Source: Zanthoxylum bungeanum (Eukaryota; Streptophyta; Magnoliopsida; Sapindales; Rutaceae). From it: a DNA stretch of 64,000 nt. Location: the NCBI GenBank assembly GCA_019454045.1, contig SKCR01023430.1, positions 1 through 64,000 on the forward strand, in the 5' to 3' direction. The number at the start of each line of letters is the position of its first letter. Position 1 is the first letter of the stretch. Below, piece after piece: positions 60,166 to 64,000 of the stretch. The notes beneath the pieces were generated by a model. It searched no databases. It saw only the letters and a list, made by a program, of their open reading frames with translations, and had not been told where the DNA came from. The position numbers were made by a program, and so were the translations under genes.

Positions 60166-62470
60166 ATGGTATCTTGAGCAAGGTTGAGCATGAAATATGA
60201 CTTAGGGTTAAAATTTGGGTAAATTTTATTTGAGCATATTTTAATGAAATTGGATGAATTAGTATGCTTAAATATGTTTTAATTGAAGATTGATTCGATC
60301 AATTTGTTGAAAAATTGTTTGGAACATTTTTCCCCAATTCTTGTGTTGGCCGAATACATGAGTGCCCTAATTCTTGGTAATTTTGGTTTCGTTGATCATT
60401 GGATGACTTGAAACGATTTGGGAATGTTGATTTAATGTCGATTGTGGATTTAATTGGATTGAAACCGAATCGGACACAAATTGCCCATATTGCCGAGAGC
60501 TTTAGCATGTAAAATTGGGTTTGATTTTTGATGAAATGTGTTGGATATGTTTTGTTGTAATTGAACATGATTAATTGTATAAATTAATGTTTTGGAAATA
60601 TTGATTTGGGTGATTAATTGTGTTATACACTTTAGTGTAATTAAATTGGGAAATTGGATTTTTGGAATTTAATTATGTTGATCCTAATTTTGGAAATTGG
60701 CTTTTAAAGTTGTTATTGGGCTAATTGGGCTTGGTTGTACCAAGTTAGGTTTAGGCCAAATGGATTGGATCCAATTGGGCTTAAAATCGCTTCCATAAAG
60801 CCCAAATGTGACTAATGGACCTTTAAAGTTTAATTGGGCGTAATTATGGGCTTATGGGGTAATTCCCGGATTGAATTTTGGTTATTTGGTTTGACCCTAG
60901 TTGACCAAAAGTCCACGCCTTAAGAAATTAATTAAAAGCCCATTGGACTTTAATTAAATTGACGTTGGAGTTAATCGGGCTTTGAGACCCGTAACGATTA
61001 AATTTGGAATTTAAGTCGTAAAAGGTTTATTATTAAAGTGTAATATTTAATTTGGAATTAAATAGCGAGTTAGTATTAAATACAAATTGAATTGTATTAA
61101 ATTATGTAGTTTAATTTAATTTGAGAATTCGTACTTTGAGTACTTATTCGCAAAACGAGTTTGACTCGAACAAAATCAAATCGTTGTTTGAACATTGGAT
61201 GATCACTAATTATCAGATTAATTAATTTGATTAGATTGATTGATAACATGCTTGTGTGAATACATGGTTTCGATGCATAAATAATGTATATCGGATGGAT
61301 ATTAGATAGGTGGGGCAATTTTAGAAATTGTTGTAATAAATTTGATTTATTAATTGGACCTGCGTGTCCAGCCTTATTACCTCTTTATTCTTTGTATTCT
61401 CTTCTCACCTATTCCCCTCAAAGTAAATGAGGTTTCTTTAGAAGTTTAGTGTAACGGGTAGAAGTAAATACTTGTGCTAGCGGAAGAGAGAAATGGAGAG
61501 ATTTGATCTAGGATCAATGTGTAAAGTATCCATCCGCATATCATTATTATTTATTTATATGCGCTTTATTATGTGTTTAGAATGCATGTTTAAGGGTGTA
61601 TGATGATGAGACCTTAACAAAGACAATAAATTGGTTGCCAATTTGCACTCGAAAAACCCTCACAAAATATTAAGCGTTTTTCCTTCCATTGAGTGATTCT
61701 CACTCAAGATCCGAGACTGGCATTGGTTTGTTGGCCAAAGTCAAGTCCTTTGTCCATCGAGGATGTGTTTGAATCACGAAAGCTTTGTTCCATATTGGTG
61801 TCTTGTCCAAGTTGTGGTTTGTTAGCCAAAGTCAAGACCATTTCTTGTACATCGACATTGATTACGAAGCTTTCCACGGTCAATGGGTCGCGCTTGACTG
61901 GGATCACTAAGTTTGTTGTGCCAAATCCAAGGCTTAGTTGATTCAGAGGAAAAAGGTTAGGCAATACATTGGATGTATTGGCATATATAGAGATATATGT
62001 TTCGGACTTGGATGTCCCCCTACCGGATCTAGGAATTGGATTGGATCCAATCGATCTTAGAGATCTACCTAGTTAATTATCATGCAATTTGTTGGGCAAA
62101 ATCAAGATTGTGTGATATTTAACGGGATCCTAGCCCACTAGGAAACACGGTTTCCCAAGTACTCAACAGAGGGTTAGAGGCTCGCCGAAAAATAGTGGGA
62201 GGCAAGAATTGAATTTTCAATATTCGTTTAATTACTTGCCATACGCGCTCAAACAAATATCATTCGTCAAATAAATTAAATGTTAGTTGGACTAATATTT
62301 AAACATTGTTTAATTAACAGTTGGACTGTATTCAAACTATTCATTTATAGTTGATTTTGTAATTGGATTATAGTAATCAATATAATTGATTTTAATCTAT
62401 TAATTATAGTTGATTAAATAGTTGGACTATAGTAATCATTATAATAAATAGTACTAAATCGTTGATTAAA
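60166..62470 (+). other. Primer site and leader of element VI
   Basis: ATGGTATCTTGAGC (60166-60179) is a tRNA-iMet site with one insertion or change. The leader has TTGGCCAA at 61731-61738; the second and third sites (near 61822 and 62094) are each mutated by one base. Open frames exist on both strands at 61693-61964. Confidence 0.8.
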
Positions 62471-64000
62471 TAGTTGCACTATTAAAATCAAGATAAAATT
62501 GAAAGATTGACATTTAAAACATGATTCTAGGGAAATTTTATTTAAATGGTTTAATTTTCAAATTGGGAATAAAGTTTCAGGATGGTCCTGGAAAATAATA
62601 AGTTACTTTATTTGATAAAATAACATACTATGCCTAAGCTCGGAGTTAAGCAAATAGTAGAACATAATCTTTGGAAGATTATATGATGATAACTTAAGCG
62701 ATTAATCCATTAAGCTTGTCACAGTAGACTCCCTAATTTCTGAATCAGAACTATGGATTAGATCCTTAAAGTATTATAATGAAATTGAAGGATCTTCATA
62801 GATCTATACTTAGATCTGAGAAGTACTAAATTGTAAAAATAACTCTTGGAGAGTTAATGACTATTCTCAATGAGATAAAGTCAAAGTTTGCAATAAGGCA
62901 AGTAGCGCTAGTCGCACCTTACTTCGATATTCTAGAAACCCGAGGATTGGCCAAAGGCTTCTGGAGTTATTAAAAAGGGAAAAAGCAAAATCATTATAAT
63001 CTTCTGGGAAGATAAAAGACATATCGCAAAATGTCTGCTTAAATTGTGGCAAACGGGATCGCGGAAGCGTGACTACCGTTTGGACAAAGCAGACAAGAAG
63101 GAATTGAAGACGAGCAAGGCTCTGACTTCAAATTTGTTTGTGAAGATCATGTTCACTACTAGTATTGAAATTGGATTTTAAATACTTAGTGTGGTACATA
63201 AAATATATGCATTGATGTTCAGAATCTGCTATGAGGAGGATACTGACTTCGATTGAGATTTATCTGCGATTTGGAAACGAGACGAAAGTCGCTGTTTTAA
63301 CCGTAGATACCTAAGTTTAGGAACTACCCTCGGGTTTGTACATAAATTTGGAAACTATTATATGGTAACTAGTTTGACTAGAGATATTATCTTTATATCA
63401 GTGTTTAACCCGCTGCGAGTGAACCTTTATATTCTAGAACACTAAATTGTTTCATTATATAAAGATGATATTGAGATAAACACATTAGATGTGAATAACA
63501 TAATTTATATTTTGAATATAAATAAATCTCAAACATATAACATGACAAACAAATAGCTCAAACTGATTTGATAAGAAGAAACTAATTGTGGCATTGTTGT
63601 CTGCGACACAATCAAACAAGACTCGTATATCCACACTTTCAAAGAGTTGCTACTCGGACTGATTTGATTCCATTCAAATAAAGTCTACGAATATAGTTTA
63701 TTAGGCAAAGTGCCTAAAATATCTTTACTCGGTAAAAGTGTAAATGCCACCGATCTATTAGCCCTAGTTTATAGTGAAGCAAGTGGGCCCATGTCTAGCT
63801 AGGCTAGAAGTGGATATGAATATTTCGTGACCATTACGGATGTGTCATCGCGTTATGGTTATGTGTTTCTTTTGAAGAAACACAAATCGTAAACTTTACA
63901 AGTTTCGACACGAAATAGACAAATAGATCGACTAAAGTATTAAACCGTCACGGTAAGACCGTAATGGAAAATACTTAGGCAATAAGTTTCTAATATACTT
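62471..64000 (+). pseudogene. Ruined Copia gag-pol region of element VI, cut by window end
   Basis: It aligns with int1 from 16750 to about 18260. The knuckle remnant (about 63030-63080) has the lost base and CGGGATCGCGG. The integrase remnant (63770-63806) has GTGAAGCAAGT and CTAGCTAGG. The window ends inside integrase, so RT, RNase H and the 3' LTR are not visible. Confidence 0.83.

Overview
The window comes from a plant nuclear genome, most likely a flowering plant. I see no host gene, tRNA or rRNA. Almost all of it is nested, broken LTR retrotransposons of the kind found in gene-poor or pericentromeric heterochromatin. The lineage evidence is Ty3/Gypsy Athila-type and Tat-type proteins, Ty1/Copia polyproteins primed by initiator tRNA-Met, and a hAT-type MITE. 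The species cannot be told from the sequence. Every coding region found is interrupted by stops, frameshifts or insertions.

Layout. 1-1637: unassigned sequence, then the end of a probable Tat/Ogre-type LTR with its primer binding site. 1638-2317: a piece of Athila reverse transcriptase (minus). 2318-12602: Copia element A (minus), with recognisable gag, protease, integrase, RT and RNase H, split by a solo LTR (7707-9722) flanked by GTAAG duplications. Its 5' LTR is cut at 12602 by a plus-strand array LTR-internal-LTR-internal (12603-27183). 27184-32274: a Tat-type Gypsy element (minus) with an extra RNase H and a 43-bp minisatellite. 32275-34334: the 3' end of an unrelated Copia family. 34335-35054: Athila gag-protease (minus), perhaps the other half of the element at 1638. 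35055-36313 and 48824-49246: Copia element H1 (plus), split inside gag by the 12.5-kb composite insertion E (36314-48818), which is flanked by GATGG duplications and carries a MITE in one LTR. 49247-58107: Copia element V (minus), inserted in H1. 58108-64000: Copia element VI (plus), inserted in the 5' LTR of V and running off the window.

How the parts relate. Most Copia LTRs here are subfamilies of one family: they share the first ~1.3 kb (starting TGTTGGACAATTATGACC) and differ at their 3' ends. A and H1 keep recognisable proteins. Five other copies (int1, int2, the one inside E, V and VI) carry the same ruined coding region with the same lesions, yet keep LTRs and, where present, a primer site and polypurine tract. 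This suggests a non-autonomous lineage that kept spreading after losing its proteins, presumably using enzymes of relatives such as A and H1. The LTRs also carry a conserved array of short perfect hairpins, and the leaders carry a repeated TTGGCCAA palindrome at fixed spacing. Both are candidates for RNA or DNA elements under constraint.
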